DNA of 64,000 nt, from positions 186,001 to 250,000 of the forward strand of contig JAFEKR010000017.1 of NCBI GenBank assembly GCA_019022495.1. The letters run 5' to 3'. Made by a program: the position numbers and the translations under genes. Every line of letters starts with the position of its first letter. The stretch's first letter is position 1. This stretch comes from Epichloe hybrida (Eukaryota; Ascomycota; Sordariomycetes; Hypocreales; Clavicipitaceae). The notes beneath the pieces are model-generated. The model made no database searches and was not told the DNA's origin. It saw only the letters and a list, made by a program, of their open reading frames with translations. Shown in pieces: positions 14,261-28,170 of the stretch.

Positions 14261-17200
14261 CTAATTAGTGGTTAACTTTACAACCATAGATAAGCTAGGT
14301 ATTATAAGAAGAGATATTTCTATAGACACTACTACCACTACCCCTTATTATACTATAATAGTTATTATAGTAGAGAGGTATAATTACATAAGTGTGCTAA
14401 AGGAAGAGACTAGAATCCTAGTTACAGGCTTGTTAGGCTTCTAAGGAATTAACTTATTAACCCTTAGGCTTAGGGATATAACTTTATTATATCTATCTAG
14501 GATATTATTATTAATTATTAATTCTATTATCTATTACGAGAAAACTAACCAAATAACCGAATCTATTGCCACAAGGCATTTATTTCAAACCTGACGTTAA
14601 ACAACCTTAGCTAAGCTAGCTAACACATCTATAACTTCTTTATAAATATTCCCTTCATCTAACAGACCTTCAATCTGTTCGTATAAGTATCTATAGCTTG
14701 TTTTTTTTACCCCCTTTATTATTAGTGCTATTCGCCCCGTACTTATTAGCAAAAAAGAGAGATTACCTCCTTCCCTTCTTTTTATAAAAAATAGGAAGTA
14801 GTAATTCCTATTATTCCCTTATTACTTTTCCTATTATTTTCTAGGAACTTTTAGAACTTATATTACTTTCTTTATCTCTATTAATTTATTCTTATTACTA
14901 CTTTTACTACTTCTACTACTTTTTCTTCTGTTTTTCCTATTTTTATAATCTTCTAATTTTATTAGAGCGATAACGCTTCTAAAATGCAAAAGAAGAACCT
15001 TATAATAGCGATAGGCAAATATAGGAGCTTAATTAGTAGCAAAAACAATAAATTAGTAACGTTCCCTTTATAGTTAAAGATAGCAAAGAAATCTAGACCT
15101 TCTATAAGAGAAAGGGCTGCTAGTAATAGTAAGGCTTTAATTATTACCCCTAAGAGACCTTAAAGGCATAAATTACCCCTATGCCTTTAATAGCTTACTT
15201 ATAACTTCTTATATAACTAGAAAGAATCTATTAAGCTAGATCTAGACACTACTACATAGCTTAAGCTTAATAACTAAATTATAAGATTTATTAACCTTAG
15301 TAAGCATTAAGGATAGAGAGATAATAACCTATAGGAATTATTCTAAGAAGACTTTAAAGGCTAGTTTAAAGATACCTTTAAAAGGGTATCTAAGGATGTT
15401 ATTAGAGAATTATGTAATTCTTTATAAGATTATAGCATCCTTATTAGGCAAGGCCTAGGATATTTAATCCTAGTATTGCTTAATAAAGTGCTTTATTAAA
15501 CCTTAATGCCCCTTTAGTTATAAGAAAGATTATAAGAAAGACTATAATCTTCTAAACCCCTAGAGCCTTAATATTAATAGCCCTAACAACCTACCCTAGA
15601 AATTAACCTTCCCTAACCCTAGAGATTACTTAAACCCTTATAAGAACCCCTATAATAATCTCTATTATATTAATAGCTCTATCTAGATAATTATTATTAA
15701 GAATAACTAGTGGACTATTATTTATAATAAATTATACCTTTATAGCAATTCCCCTCTAAAGATTAAAATATAAAGAAAATCTTAGAGCTTATAAAGATAT
15801 ATAAGGATAGTAACCACTATAGTAGAAAGCTATATAACTTCTTAACACTAAAGATTATGCTTTTTAAAAACAAGTGTAATAAAATTAACCTTCCTTAAAC
15901 ACATTATTAGAAGGCTTTCCCTATTATATTAATAGGTAATACTAAATAATACTTTCTTAATTACCTCTTTAGGAATAACTATTCCTATAAAGAGATAATT
16001 GCCTATATCTATTAACACTTTAAGACAGAAAGTAACTAGTAATTCTATTACTACTAATAGAGTAGTATAATATTAAAAAATATAATTAAGAAAACCCCTA
16101 ATAAAAGCAAGCTTAATTGCCTTAAGATTATGTTATTAACCCTTAAGAAAATCTATAGAGGACTATACCCTACTAAAATAGTAAATACTAAGCTCTATAA
16201 GTAAGCCTTAAATACTATAGCTAGTGTGCCTAAATGTTAGATAGTAGAATACATATACTCCCTAGGCTTTAAAAGTCTTACTAGAGACCTTTGTAAGGTA
16301 ATTACTATTATAGAATGAAATAAGAAGTTCTCCTAATACCTTTAGTACTAATAAGGAGACTCTCTAGAGGCTATATTTACTAATTATTAGTATAGATAAT
16401 AATCCTATAGCGGAGGAAGCTATTATAAATAAAGCCCTAGGCTAAGCACTAAGCGCTACTTTATATATAATAAGAGTAGCTACTAGTTTTCTAATTACTT
16501 TACTAAAGAGTATTAAAAGGAGAAAGACTACTAGTAAGCTAGTAAGATATACTATACACCCCCTTTAGAGAAGAGATTCTAAGTATTCCTTACCTCCTAA
16601 AAAGGGCAGAATAAGGATAAGCCTAATAAAGGCTTAGGTAAGAATTAGGAAGTATATCTTATAGCTTATATAGAAGCTAAAGATAATAATAATAATATAG
16701 AGAAGCTACTATTAATAGTATATCTAAGTATTATATAATTCTTCTGCTCTGGATTATAGACTAACTATAACACTACTAATATTAATATCCTTATAACCCT
16801 TAATAATTAAGCCTTCTAATATATATTCCTTAGGTAAGAGCTCTATAAGCTATAAGAGTGTGATAAAGGCTTGATTTACTATATCTCTAAAGAACACTAT
16901 TCTAAAGAGATCTTTAAAGAGATTATACCTAATACTAGCGCTATAGGAAAGTTAACTATAGGAGAGGTATAAGTAAAGGCTTTATTAAGATTAATACTTT
17001 TATTAAAGGTAACCCCTTATAAACCCTAAATTATTATATTTAGCGCTAGATTAGTAGTTATAAGAGAAATCCTTTATATGCCTATAGAACTTAGAAAGCT
17101 TGAATTTTACGTCCTTAACATAGCTACCCCCTTCCTTTTCTTAATTACTAATATAGATGAAATGTAAGTTAAGATTAATAACCTCGCTAATATACTTATC

Positions 17201-20200
17201 TAAGGTAATAAGACTATACCTATTATGTAATAATAGGGATATCCTTAGTAATTACTAGAAGCAAAGAAAATAGTTGCCTTCTACCTTTTAGAAGGAGATA
17301 TCCGTTAATTATATTATTAACTTAGTTACCTTTCTATTTAATAGCTTGCAAAAATCCTTCACTAAGCTAGTTATAAAGTTAAACGCTAGGTAATTAAGGA
17401 ATTAACCAAAGTTTACTACTATTACTAGATATATAGAAAGGCCCCTAGTTGATTTAAGTTCATAATCAAAGATAACCATGAATTTAACTATAAGATTATT
17501 ATTAATATTATATAGATTAATAGCTAACTAGTGCTTTACATTATTAATTTAGTAACATTATTCTAGGTAGCCTAATTCCTTAATCTAAAGAAGCAGAAGG
17601 CTTAAGACATCTAGGATGTAATCCGCGAATGTTAGATTAATACTTATCTCGGACCTCTAGATTAGATTATCCACGATACTAGTAACAACTTTGCTTCCGC
17701 TAAATTTAGGCATTATGCTTAATTAATATTAATTAAAACTAGTAAGATGCTAATTAAAGCCTATAATAGTATTAGAAAGGTTAAGAGATACCACAGACCT
17801 CTACGCCAAGCCTATAATATTATCATAGACTTAATTAGAACGAAGCTCGCGCTAGAGTAATATCTCTAAATAGCTATTAAGGTAATTAATAACTTTATAA
17901 GCCTAAATAGTATTATCCTAACTATACTAGTCTTTAGAGGCTACCTGCAAATAATAGATAAGTTACTACTAAGTATCTCTATTATTTAATATACTAAAGT
18001 AATTTATAAAGCTACTAATAAAGTCTACTACTATCTAGCTTTATAGCAGGTTTATAATACCCTTAAAGCTTAGAACAGCCCTAATATAGCACCTATATAT
18101 TAGCTACCCCTATAGGCTAATATACATATATAGAGAGAGAAAGGTAGCTAGCATAGCCTATATAAGCTACTTACTACTAATAGAGAGACCTATACTATTA
18201 ATATACCCTATAGCCTAGTAAAGTTTTACTCTATAGTAGTAAAGCCCTATTATAAAGACCTATATACTATAGAGGGGCTAGAGTAGTAGGAGATAAAGCC
18301 CTATAATTTACTAAAGTAATAGCTAAGTAATATAAAGAAAGGAGAAGTTATATAACTAACTATTACTAATAAAAGAGATCCTTTAATAGAAGAAGGCAAA
18401 GAGCTATAGGCACTAGCTAAGAGAAAGTAAGGGAGACTAAGAAAGGCCCTTATAGTGTAATTTATAAGTGTAAGAGAGTCTAATAAAGAGGCTTATAAAG
18501 CCTAAAAGGCCCTAAGAGGAAGCTATTAAGTTAAAGACTTATTACCACGCCCTAAAGGAATAAAAGTAAGGAAAAGAAGATCTTATAGCCCTAAGAAGAA
18601 TATTAGCCTAGTTTAGCTCTATATACTTATGAATAAAGATTAAGAGGAGGCCTTTATTTAAGAGGTTATAACTAGAGGGATGCTAAGTATAGTATTTCTT
18701 ATAGTAAAGGAAGAGGCTAATTAGAACCTTGCCCTTTAGCTCTACTAAGAAGGAAAGATTATAATCCTAGGAAAACCCTTTAAGTAGTTTAATTAAGCTA
18801 AGATTAACGCTTTATAAGCTTATAATGTGTTTAAATTCGTTAAGTATAACCTAGCGAAGCATAGAGGTCATAGAATCTTTAATTCTTATATAGTTAAAGA
18901 GATTAAAGGCAAAGGAACGGACTTACTATACAAGAAATCTTATCTTATTATACAAGGCTATAATAATAAAGGAAAGGAATTTATCCTAACACAATCGCTA
19001 ACGATTTAACGAGCAAGCTAACAACTTATTATAGCTATTGCTCTATTATTAAGAAAAAGAGGCATTTACCTTTAGATTTGTAATATCACATAAGCCTACA
19101 CCTAATTACACATAGTGCTAATAAGGCTAATTATTATGAGATTACTAAAGCAAATTATATATCTCTTTCTAGAAGGGACTATAATTAAATTAATTAGACC
19201 TCTTTATGGGATTATAAAGGCCAGAACCCACTAGTAGGCAACGTACTTCCGTTACTATAGGGATAACCTTAATATAATAACCTTAACCTATAATCCCTGC
19301 TTGTTAATTACAGCCCTAAATAATAAAAATCTCTTTAGTATTATTAGAATACAAACTAATAATATATTAGGCCTAAGCAATGATAACTTCTTCTAAAAAG
19401 AAGAGAAAGAGCTCTAGAAGGCTAATTTTATAGCTAAAGAAAAGTAATAATTAACCACTAAGAATCCCCTTATCTTTAATAGGTGTATCTTAACCTAGAA
19501 CACTAATAACTTGCTAATATTAACCTAGAAAGGCTAGAGTTAGAAGATCAAGGAAGTTAATCCTTAATCCCTAATAGTAAAGTAAGACTACGTGGAATAA
19601 TAAGCCTAAGGAAGCTATATTGTAACTATATATTAACTAGAAGCTTCCTATAACTTATTAATTATAGCTTAACACTAAGAACCCTCTAGGGAAAATATCA
19701 CATGCCTTAATAAATGCCTTAAGTAATAGATTAAGAATTAATAACATAGACTATAATATATTCCTTTAGTCCTTAAAGAGATAAAGCTCTTTATGTTTAT
19801 AGATAGATTACTTACTAACAATAAGGATTTAAGCTCATAGATTAGGTACGTAATTATAATTAGCAACGAGATAATATAAGATAATAATACCTTTATTGTA
19901 AAAGGCAATATTATTACGTATAATTTAACAAAGAGCAAGCAAATTACCTATAGTGCGCTTACCTCTAAGTTATATAGCATGGTTTAAGGTGTAAATATTA
20001 CCTACGCGATTTCTATAACTCTCTATTAGATCACAGATTAATTAAAAATACCTCGGATCCCTATAATCCTCTATACTAACTCTTTTTTATTATGCAAATG
20101 CCTTATAAAGCTAGGAACTATAAAGGAGAAGAGACTAATAATTAATATTATAGCTCTTCGTTAATTATACAAAAGGCATGAGATCTACGAAGTCAGATGG

Positions 20201-20430
20201 ATTAACGGTAACAATAATCTAGCGGATGTAATAATAAAAGCATTACTAAATTCATTACTTTCCTCTTTAATTAATTTAAATAAATTAATAATTTATATTA
20301 AAGGATAGGTAAAGAGACTTACGATATTAAGGGACAGGAGCTTAGGCAAGGACTAACGAATTAATTCAATTAACTAATGCTACGATAGCTAATTAAAGCA
20401 GCGGATTCCTATTAAGGGATTCACTAGTAT

Positions 20431-20688
20431 TGTTAGATGCACCAAGGTCCTGCGCAGGTAATAAATCCCGTATAAATTCGAAGTCAATGATAGATAGTTA
20501 GCTAGCTAGGAAAGAGGGAGAAGAGAGGGAAAGTCTAGATGCTAGAAAAGTAAGCAAAATCCGTATGTAGGGCATAAAAGGGGGTGGCAAATTAATGCAG
20601 CCAATCATATCACGTGCATCGCGCTGGACCCATAATTAGTCTGGTCTTTAGCTACGATTAAACCAATAAAGATCCAAAGGAATTAACA
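20431..20688 (-). repeat. LTR of copia B (left in window, 3' in coding sense)
   Basis: On the plus strand it reads TGTTAGATGC to GGAATTAACA, the reverse complement of the A and C LTRs. It pairs with 26,962-27,219 and is preceded by the target duplication AGTAT. Confidence 0.92.
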
Positions 20689-23600
20689 CTAGTAATCTCT
20701 TTTTTTCCTTTGTGGCTAAAGAGCTCAAAAACATAATAAAAATCAGATTAAAGGAAAGTATACATAAGTGGATCCCTTAATAGGAATCCGCTACTCTGAT
20801 TAGCCGTCGTAGCATTGGTTAATTAAATTAATCTATTATTCCTTACCTAAGCTCCTATTTCCTAATATTATAGGTCTCTTTACCTATCCTTTAATATAAA
20901 TTATTAATTCGTTTAAATTAATTAAAGAGGAAAGTAATGAATTTAGTAATGCTTTTGTTATCGCATCTGCTGGATTATTATTGCCATTAATCCACCTAAC
21001 TTCATAGATCTTATGCCTTTTGTATAATTAACAAAGAGCTATAATATTAATTATTAGTCTCTTCTCCTTTGTAGTTCCTAGCTTTATAAGACATTCATAT
21101 AATAAAAAAGAATTAGTATAAAGAATCATAGGAATTCAAGGTATCTTCAATCAGTCCGTAATCTAATGTAGAGTCGTGGAAATCACGTAGGTAATATCTA
21201 TGCCTTAAACCATACTATATAACTCAGAGGCAAGCACGCTATAAGTAACTCTCTTACTCTTTATTAAGCTATACGTAATAATATTGCCTTTTATAATAAA
21301 GGTATTATTATCTTGCATTATCTCGTTGCTAATCATAATCACGTATCTAATCTATAAGCTTAAATCCTTATTATTAGTAAGCAATCCATCTATAAACATA
21401 AAGAGCTTCGCCTCTTTAAGAACTAAAGGAATATATTATAGTCTACATTATTAATTCTTAATCTACTATTTAAGGCGTTTATTAAGGTATATAATATCTT
21501 CCCTAGAGGGTTCTTAGTGTTAAGCTATAATTAATAAGTTATATAAAGCCTCCGGTTAATATATAGTTATAATATAGCTTCCTTACGCTTGTTACTCTAT
21601 ATAATCTTGCTTTACTATTAAGGATTAAGGATTAACTTCCTTAATCTTCTAACTCTAACCTTTCTAGGTTAAGATTAGCAAATTATTAGTATTCTAGGTT
21701 AAGATATAGCTATTAAAGATAAGGGGGTTCTTAGCGGTTAATTATTACTTTTCTTTAGCTATAAAATTAGCCTTCTAGAGCTCTTTCTCTTCTTTTTAGA
21801 AAAAGTTATTATTACTTAGGCCTAATATATTATTAGTTTGCATTCTAATAATACCAAAGAGATTCTTATTATTTAGGGCTATAATTAATAAGTAGGGATT
21901 ATAAGTTAAGGTTATTATATTAAGGTTATCCCTATAGTAACGGAAGTACATTACCTACTAGTAGGTTCTAGCCTCTATAATCCTATAAAGAGGTCTAATT
22001 AATTCGATTACAGTCCCTTCTAGAAAGAGATATACAATTTACTTCAGTAATCTCACGATAATTAGCCTTATTAGCACCGTGTGTGATTAAGTGTAGGCTT
22101 ATATAATATCGCGAATCCAAAGGTAAATGCCTCTTCTTCTTAATAACAGAGTAATAGCTATAATCAGTCGTTAGCTTGCTCATTATATTATTAGCAATTG
22201 CGTTAGGATAAATTCCTTTCCTTTATCATTATAGCCTTGTACAATAAGGCAGGATTTCTTGTATAGCAAATCCGTTCCTTTGCCTTTAATCTCTCTAACC
22301 ATATAAGAATTAAAGATTCTATAACCTCTGTGCTTTGCTAGGTTAAACTTAATAAATTTAAACATATTATAAGCTTATAAAGCGTTAATCTTAGCTTAAT
22401 TAGACTACTTAAAGGGTTTTCCTAGGGTTATAATCCTTCCTTCTTAGCAGAGCTAAAGGGTAAGGTTCTAATTAGCCTCTTCCTTCGCTATAAGGAATAC
22501 TATACTTAGTATCCCTCTAGTTATAATCTCTTAAATAAAGGCCTTCTCTTAATCTTTATTTATAAGTATATAAAGCTAAACTAGGCTAATATCCTTCTTA
22601 GGGCTATAAGGTCTTCTTTTCCTTACTTTTATTCCTTTAGGGCATAGTAATAAGTCTTTAACTTAATAGCTTCCCCTCAGGGCCTTTTAGGCTTTATAAG
22701 CCTCTTTATCAGACTCTCCTATACTTATAAATTACATTATAAGGGCCTTTCTTAGTCTCCCTTGCTTTCTCTTAGCTAGTATTTACTACTCTTTACTATC
22801 TTCTATTAGAGAATCTCTTTTATTAGTAGTAATTAGTTATATAATTACTTCTTCCTCTATATCACTAGGCTTTATCTCCTACTACTCTAGCGTATTATAG
22901 GGCTTTATCTCTTACTACTCTAGTCCCTCTGTAATACATAGGTCTTTATAATAGGGCTTCACTACTATAAAGTAAAACTTCGCTAGGCTATAGGGCATAT
23001 TAATAGTATAGGTCTCTCCGTTAGTAGCAAGTAGCTTATATAGGCTATACTAGCTACCTTTCTCTCTTTACACATATACATTAGCCTATAAGGGTAGCTA
23101 ATATATAGGCGCTATGTTAGGGCTATTCTAGGCTCTAAGGGCATTATAGACCTGCTATAAAGCTAGAAGATATTAGACTTTATCTATTACCTTATAAATT
23201 ACCTTAGTATATTAAATAACAGAGACGCTTAGCGGTAACTTATTTATTATCTATAGGTAGCCTCTAAAGACTAGTATAGTGAGGATAATACTATTTAGGC
23301 CTATAGAGTTATTAATAGCCTTAACAGCTATTTAGAGGCATTACTCTAGCGTAAGCTCTGTTCTAATTAAGTCTATAATAATATTATAAGCTTAGCATAG
23401 AGGTCTGTAGTATCTCTTAACCTTTCTAATACTATTATAGGCTTTAATTAGTATCTTACCGGTTTTAATTAACATTAATTAAGTATAATATCTAAACTTA
23501 GCGGAAGTAAAGTTATTACTAGCATCATGAATAATCCAATCTAGAGGTCCAAGATAAGTATTAATCCAACATTCGCGGATTACATCCTAGATATCTTAAG

Positions 23601-26600
23601 CCTTCTACTTCTTTAGATTAAGGAATTAGGCTACCTAGAACGATATTACTAAATTAACAATGTAAAGCACTAGTTAGCCATTAATTTGCACGATATTAAT
23701 AATGATCTCGTAGTTAAATTCATGGTTATCTTTAATTATAAACTTAAATTAACTAGGGGCCTTTTTATGCATCTAGTAATAGTAGTAGACTTTAGTTAAT
23801 TCCTTAATTGCCTAGCGCTTAACTTTATAACTAGCTTAGTAAAGGATCTTTACAAGTCATTAAACAGAAGGATAACTAAGTTAATAATATAATTAACAAA
23901 TATCTCCTTCTAAAAGGTAGAAGGCAACTATTTCCTTTGCTTCTAGTAACCACTAAGGATATCCCCATTGTCATATAATAGGTATAGTCTTATTGCCTTA
24001 GATAAGCATGTTAGTGAGGTTATTAATCTTAACTTATATCTTATCTATATTAGTAATTAAGAAGAGAAAGGGGGTAGCTATATTAAGGATATAGAATTCA
24101 AGCTCTCTAAGTTCTATAGGTATATAAAGGATTCCTCTTATAACTACTAATCTAGCGCTAAATATAATAATTTAGGGTTCGCAAGGGGTTACCTTTAATA
24201 AAGGTATTAATCTTAACAGAGCCTTTACTTATACCTCTCTTATAGTTAACTTTCCTGCGGCACTAGTATTAGGTATAATCCCTCTAAAGACCTCTTTAGA
24301 ATAGCATTCTTTAGAGATATAGCAAATTAAGCCTTTATTACACTCTTATAGCTTATAAAGCTCCTACCTAAGGAATATATATTAGAAGGCTTAATTATTT
24401 AGGGTTATAAGAACATTAACATTAGTAGCGTTATAGTTAGTCTATAATCTAGAGCAGAAGAATTATATAATACTTAGGTGTGCTATTAATAGTAGCTCCT
24501 TTATATTATTATTATTATCTTTAGCTTCTATGTAAGCTAAAAGATATAATTCCTAATTTTAACCTAAGCCTTTATTAGGCTTATTATTATCCTACCCTTT
24601 ATAGAAGGTAAGGAATACCTAGAATCTCTTCTCTAAAGGGGGTATATAATATGTTTTACTAGCTTACTAGTAGTCCTTTTCCTTTTAATGTTCTTTAGTA
24701 AAGTAATTAAAAGACTAGTAGCCGCTCTTACTACATACAAAGCAGCGCTTAGTGCTTAGCCTAGGGCTTTGCTTATAATAGCTTCCTTTGCCACAGGGGG
24801 ATAATTACTATTTATACTAATAATTAGTAAATATAGCCTCTAGAGGGTCTCCTTATTAGTACTAAAGGTATTAGGAGGACTTCTTATTTAATTCCATAAT
24901 AGTAATTACCTTATAAAGGTCTCTAGCAAGACTCTTAAAGCCTATAAAGTATATGTATTCCACTATCTAATATTTAGGCATACTAGCTATAGTATTGAAG
25001 GCTTACTTATAGAGTTTAGTATTTACTATTTTAGTAGGGTACAGGCCTCTATAGATTTTCTTAAGGGTTAATAATATAATCTTAAGGTAATTAAGCTTAC
25101 TTTTATTAGGGTTTCTCTTAATTATACTCTTTAGTGTTATACTACTCTATTTATAGTAATAGAACTACTAGTTACTTTCTATCTTAAAGCATTAATAGAT
25201 GTAAGTAATTATCTCTTTATAGGAATAGTTATTCCTAAAGAGGTAATTAAGGTAGTATTACTTAGTATTACCTATTAACATAATAGGGAAAGCCTTTTAA
25301 TAATGCGTTTAAGGAAGGTTAATTCTATTATACTTATTTTTAAAGAGCGTAATCTTTAGCATTAAGAAGTTATATAGCTTTCCACTATAGTAGTTGCTAT
25401 CCTTATATATTTTTATAAGCTCTAAGATTTTCTTTATAATCTAATCTTTAGAGGGGAATTACTATAAAGGCATAATTTATTATAAATAACGGTCCACTAG
25501 TTGTTCTTAATAATAATTATCCGGATAGAGCTATTAATATAATAAGGATTATTACAGGGGTTCTTATAAGGGTTTAAGCAATCTCTAGGGTTAGGGAAGG
25601 TTAATTTCTAGGGTAGGTTATTAGGGCTATTAATATTAAGGTTCTAGGGGTTTGGAAGATTGTGGTCTTTCTTATAATCTTTCCTATAACTAAAGGGGCA
25701 TTAAGGTTTAATAAAGCACTTCCTTAAGTAATACTAGGATTAAATATCCTAGGCCTTGCTTAATAAGGACACTGTAATCTTATAAAGAATTATATAATTC
25801 TCTAATAATATCCTTAGATACCCTTTTAAAGGTGTCTTTAGACTAGCCTTTAAAGTCTTCTTAGAATAATTCCTATAGGTTATTATCTCTCTATCCTTAA
25901 TGCTCACTAAGGTTAATAAATCTTATAATCTAGTTATTAAGCTTAAGCTACATAGTAGTCTCTAGATCTAGCTTAACAAATTCTTTCTAGTTATATAAGA
26001 ATTTATAAGTAAGCTATTAAAGGCATAGGGGTAATTTATACCTTTAAGGTCTCTTAGGGGTAATAATTAGAGCCTTGCTATTACTAGTAGCCTTTACTCT
26101 TATAAAGGGTGTAGATTCCTTTGCTTTCTTTAACTATAAAAGGAACGTTACTAATTTGTTATTTTTTACTACTAATTAAGCTCCTATATTTGCCTATTAC
26201 TATTATAAGGTTTTTCTTTCGCATTTTAGGAGCGTTATCGCTCTAATAAAATTAGAAGATTATAAAAACAGGAAAAAACAGAAGAAAAAGTAGCAAAAGC
26301 AGCAAAAGCAGCAATAAGAACAAAGCAACAAGAATAAATCACTAGAGATAAAGAAAGCAATAGAAGTTCTAAAAGTAACTAGAAAATAATAGGAAAAGTA
26401 ATAAGGGAATAATAGGAATTACTACTTCCTATTTTTTATAAAAAGAAGGGAAGGAGGTAATCTCTCTCTCTTACTAATAAGCATAGGGCAAACAGCACTA
26501 ATAATAAAGGGGGCAAAAAAACAAGCTATAGATGCTTATACGAATAGATTAAAAGTCTGTTAGATAAAAGGAATATTTATGGAGAAGTTATAAATATATT

Positions 26601-26961
26601 AGCTAGCTTAGCTAAGGTTATTTAATGTTAGGTTCGAAATAAATGCCTCACGGCAATAGATTCGGTTAGTTAGTTAGTTTTCTTGTAATAGATGATAAAA
26701 TCAATAATTAATAATAATATCCCGGATAGATATAATAAAGTTATATCCCTAAGCCTAAGGGTTAATAGATTAATTCCTTAGAAGCCTAACAAGCCTGTAA
26801 CTAGGATTCTAGTCTCTTCCTTTAGCACACTTATATAGTCATGCCTCTCTACCATAATAACTATTACAGTATAATAAGGGGTAGTAGCAATAGTATCTAT
26901 AGAAATATCTCTTCTTGTAATACCTAGCTTATCTGTGGTTATAAAGTTAACTACTAATTAG

Positions 26962-27219
26962 TATTAGATACACTAAGGTCCTGCGTAGGTAATAAATCCT
27001 ATATAAATTTAAAGTTAATAATAGATAGTTAGCTAGCTAGGAAAGAGGGAGAAGAGAGGGAAAGTCTAGATACTAGAAAAGTAGGCAAAATCCGTATATA
27101 GGGCACAAAAGGGGGTGGCGAATTAATGCAGCCAATCATATCGCGTGCATCGCGCCGGACCCACAATTAGTCCGGTCTTTGGCCACGATTGAACCGATGA
27201 AGATCCGAAGGAATTAACA
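26962..27219 (-). repeat. LTR of copia B (right in window, 5' in coding sense)
   Basis: Direct repeat of 20,431-20,688. Its outer TGTT end reads TATT here, a G-to-A change of the kind RIP makes. It ends GGAATTAACA and is followed by AGTAT. Confidence 0.9.
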
Positions 27220-27297
27220 AGTATACACTTTCCTTTAATCTGATTTTTATTGCGTTTTTAAGCTTTTTAGCCACAAAGGAAAAAGAGAGATTACTAG

Positions 27298-27554
27298 TGT
27301 TAATTCCTTCGGATCTTTATTAGTTTAATTATGGCTAAAGACTAGACTGAATTATGGGTCTGGCGCGATGCACGCGATGTGATTGGCTGCACTAATTCGC
27401 CACCCTCTCTTTTACCTTACATACGGATTTCGCTTACTTTCCTAGCATCTAGACTTTCCCTCTCTTCTCCCCCTTTCTAGCTAATTCAACTAACTATCAT
27501 TGACTTCAATCATACGGGATTTATTACCTGCGCAGGACCTTGGTGAATCCAACA
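27298..27554 (+). repeat. 3' LTR of copia A
   Basis: Begins TGTTAATTCC and ends GAATCCAACA. Followed by the target duplication AGATT (27,555-27,559). It pairs with 14,004-14,260. Confidence 0.92.
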
Positions 27555-28030
27555 AGATTATAATACTTTATAAGCTTAAATTAAAGCTCTTTATATTTAA
27601 AATTAAAGTAATTCTTTATATCTTTATATACTAGCTTCTAATCCTTAAGAGTATTAGGGTTATTCTCTATAATCTCTAGTCTCTAACCTCTTTATAGGTA
27701 TATAGGTATTATAGGTTCTTTAAGTAATTTAACCTTATTTAGGTTAATATACTCCTAGACTTTATAAGATTCTATATAATTCTTAATTTATATAAACTAC
27801 TTAATCTAGTTCTTTTTTAATAATAATACTATATTTAAAGTTTCTTTAAATATATTAAAGGGGAATATACTATATAAGGGAAGTATAGGATATATTAGTT
27901 AACTATTAATTAATATAATAAGGGCGTTTATCTTGTGATATTAGTAAGCGTTAATTGAATTAATCTAATAGAGCTAATAACCTTAAAGATAATAATAAAT
28001 TTAGTAATAGAAGCTACCTAGGCTTATAAC
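27555..28030 (-). mobile_element. Copia element E, right part
   Basis: AT-rich sequence continuing the minus-strand element interrupted at 14,003; it should hold the gag start and 5' end. A TG...CA segment follows at 28,031-28,170 (TGTTAGGTAG to ACTTCTAACA) and may be its terminal repeat, but no second copy was found. Confidence 0.5.
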
Positions 28031-28170
28031 TGTTAGGTAGGGGTGTAAATAGATAATAAAAAGTGTTTAATTTTTTAATCAATTAGAGGTACAGATGGCA
28101 CCTGACTTTTATACCTGAAAGGTACATAGTGTGCTATGGTAATAACTAGTCTACGGAGGTACTTCTAACA
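28031..28170. repeat. Possible solo or degenerate LTR at edge of transposon block
   Basis: A 140-bp segment with inverted ends TGTTAG and CTAACA, at the transition from AT-rich to normal composition. The ends fit an LTR, but no partner copy is visible in the window. Confidence 0.3.

Larger units (their letters stand above)
20431..27219 (-). mobile_element. Ty1/copia retrotransposon B (-), nested in copia A
   Basis: Direct 258-bp LTRs (20,431-20,688 and 26,962-27,219) flanked by the 5-bp duplication AGTAT (20,426-20,430 and 27,220-27,224) give a 6,789-bp element. Coding sense is minus: reverse transcriptase pieces at 22,183-22,365 (AKHRGYRIFNSYMVREIKGK) and 21,995-22,183, RNase H at about 20,880-21,450, gag near 25,200-26,250. 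The host copia A reads continuously across the insertion point once B and one AGTAT are removed. A and B belong to the same family, and B is the younger insertion by nesting. Open pieces are short and all frames carry RIP-type stops. Confidence 0.92.
14004..27554 (+). mobile_element. Ty1/copia retrotransposon A (+), containing nested copia B
   Basis: Two 257-bp direct LTRs (14,004-14,260 and 27,298-27,554) flanked by the 5-bp duplication AGATT define this element. Coding sense is plus: gag at about 15,000-16,600, protease and integrase at about 16,700-18,200, reverse transcriptase near 18,800-19,300, RNase H to about 20,400. The longest open piece, 18,827-19,009, is the start of copia reverse transcriptase (AKHRGHRIFNSYIVKEIKGK, then LIIQGYNNKGKEFILTQS). 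Stops riddle the rest, consistent with RIP. The element is interrupted at 20,430 by copia B and resumes at 27,225, with the last 73 bp of internal sequence before its 3' LTR. Without B it is about 6.76 kb, a full-length size for a copia. Confidence 0.9.

Noticed and set aside
18827..19009. 60-codon open frame resembling reverse transcriptase, with a sister at 22,183-22,365 (-)
   Set aside because: Short surviving pieces of the RIP-broken copia A and B polyproteins, not separate genes.
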